A stretch of 64,000 nucleotides of DNA, taken from an uncultured Phycisphaerales bacterium. Its GTDB lineage: Bacteria; Planctomycetota; Phycisphaerae; Phycisphaerales; SM1A02. Shown piece after piece: positions 63,336-64,000 of the stretch; position 1 is the stretch's first letter; each line of letters starts with the position of its first letter. The translations under genes and the position numbers were made by a program. The stretch spans positions 62,001 through 126,000 of the forward strand of contig CAJQQE010000014.1 of the NCBI GenBank assembly GCA_905480395.1, read 5' to 3'. The notes below the pieces were generated by a model. The model made no database searches, was not told where the DNA came from, and worked only from the letters and a program-made list of their open reading frames with translations.

Positions 63336-64000
63336 TGGAAACCCGTCGCGAGCGAATCGGCAATGTGGTCACCATCAGTCTGGTGACGGTCCTGATCTGG
63401 ATTTGGGCGGCGGGCGAGACCCGCGAGGACATCACCTCGTTCACGGACCTCCGACTGGTGGGGCAAACCAAGGGATCCGTGCAGATCGAGCCCGCAGAAA
63501 TGACCTCGATCAGTTTTCAGATGCGAGGTGCGAGACGAGCCATTGACGCCATGGCCGCTCGTTTCCGCGAGCCCATCGAGATCCAAATCGGCACGATGGG
63601 AATTCCCGCCGAGCCCGGCGCTCACGAGATCGATCTGCTGTCGGTCGGCCAGTTACTGGCCGAGAAAGAGGATCTTCCGGTGACGTTCCTCTCGGCCGAT
63701 CCAAAGGTGGCGTCGATCGTGATCAAGTCGCTCGCCAACCGAACCATGACCATTCAGGTCGTCCTGCCGGACGGCGTTCGCACTGCCGGTGCCGTCAACA
63801 TCTCACCCTCGGAAGCCACCATCACCTTGCCCGCGTCGCTTGCAGATCTTCCCGATCTCTCAATCGATGCGACGGTATCCGATGAGGATCTGGCGGATCT
63901 CACACCGGGAAGGCTTCAGGAGATTGAAGCGACGCTCAGCCTCCCTTCAAGCCTTGCCGAACACGCCGGAGAAGTCACGATCACGCCGCGGAAAGTCGTG
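63335..64000 (+). CDS. cdaR: YbbR-like (CdaR) protein, 3'-partial
   Basis: Open reading frame from ATG 63335 to the window end (222 codons, no stop), starting METRRERIGNVVTISLVTVLIWIWAAGETRED: one membrane anchor, then extracytoplasmic YbbR-type beta domains (residues ~40-220). YbbR proteins bind and modulate CdaA. The overlap with cdaA and this architecture support the call; the C-terminus lies outside. Confidence 0.82.
   Translation, partial: METRRERIGNVVTISLVTVLIWIWAAGETREDITSFTDLRLVGQTKGSVQIEPAEMTSISFQMRGARRAIDAMAARFREPIEIQIGTMGIPAEPGAHEIDLLSVGQLLAEKEDLPVTFLSADPKVASIVIKSLANRTMTIQVVLPDGVRTAGAVNISPSEATITLPASLADLPDLSIDATVSDEDLADLTPGRLQEIEATLSLPSSLAEHAGEVTITPRKVV

Noticed and set aside
1-64000. 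tRNA, rRNA, prophage, transposase
   Set aside because: No acceptor/T-arm patterns in intergenic DNA and no transposase, integrase or phage structural protein among the ORFs.

Overview
The window reads as chromosomal DNA of a Gram-negative, flagellated planctomycete, most probably of the class Phycisphaerae. The main pointers are two secreted proteins ending in the D-x-(N/D)-x-D-G-x-V-x-x-x-D-L-G-x-L-L-x-x-W dockerin-like repeat common in that group, zinc-ribbon 'CGYDLRG...CPECG' membrane proteins, a futalosine-type menaquinone pathway (mqnD, mqnC), an RDD membrane protein and TPR/HEAT proteins of planctomycete type. These are family-level inferences. No phage, insertion sequence, CRISPR array, rRNA or tRNA was recognised.

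Layout. 1-3.6 kb (+): end of a phosphatidylserine synthase gene, trpB, then a GC-rich glycosyltransferase with a truncated epimerase-like ORF. 3.6-12.5 kb (-): a secreted endonuclease/exonuclease/phosphatase, a second glycosyltransferase, a pyruvate dehydrogenase E1alpha-E1beta-E2 operon and a large S41 protease. 12.9-20.5 kb: a zinc-ribbon membrane protein, trpE, a LolD-like ATPase, ruvC, a YdjY-like lipoprotein with an upstream hairpin/terminator, a tandem 6-pyruvoyl-tetrahydropterin-synthase fusion, a cyclophilin and a CDGSH protein. 20.5-33.2 kb: ACT protein, mqnD, secreted dockerin-like protein, metallo-beta-lactamase hydrolase, cupin, TPR and HEAT proteins, MATE transporter, mqnC, zinc-ribbon protein, ilvE and an RCC1-repeat protein. 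33.3-38.0 kb (-): rpoN, then the classical dnaX-ybaB-recR cluster. 38.4-41.2 kb: PIN/TRAM membrane protein and a TPR sulfotransferase.

41.4-59.0 kb (-) is a large flagellar locus. In transcription order it runs: TPR protein, FlgN-like protein, soluble histidine kinase, NtrC-type sigma-54 activator, flgB, flgC, fliE, fliF, fliG, fliH, fliI, fliJ, a MotE-like protein, fliK, flgD, a small flagellar protein and flgE. Together with rpoN 20 kb away, this suggests FlrBC/FlgSR-like sigma-54 control of basal-body and hook genes. A candidate -24/-12 promoter lies just before flgB. 59.2-62.4 kb (-) holds an RDD membrane protein, a lipoprotein and a hypothetical protein. 62.5-64 kb (+) is the cdaA-cdaR pair for cyclic-di-AMP synthesis, cut by the window end.

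The observations I rate highest are: an A10 tract in dnaX at the point where gamma and tau forms would diverge, with both alternative frames ending within two to five codons; loss of the usual cysteine cluster from the DnaX ATPase domain; a 9-bp minisatellite that is itself a short leader ORF overlapping the start of a zinc-ribbon gene; at least seven genes with a -10-like box 6-9 nt before the start codon, suggesting leaderless mRNAs; the candidate sigma-54 promoter of flgB; a DLA in place of the DGA motif in CdaA; and a leader/sRNA candidate with a strong terminator before the YdjY-like gene.
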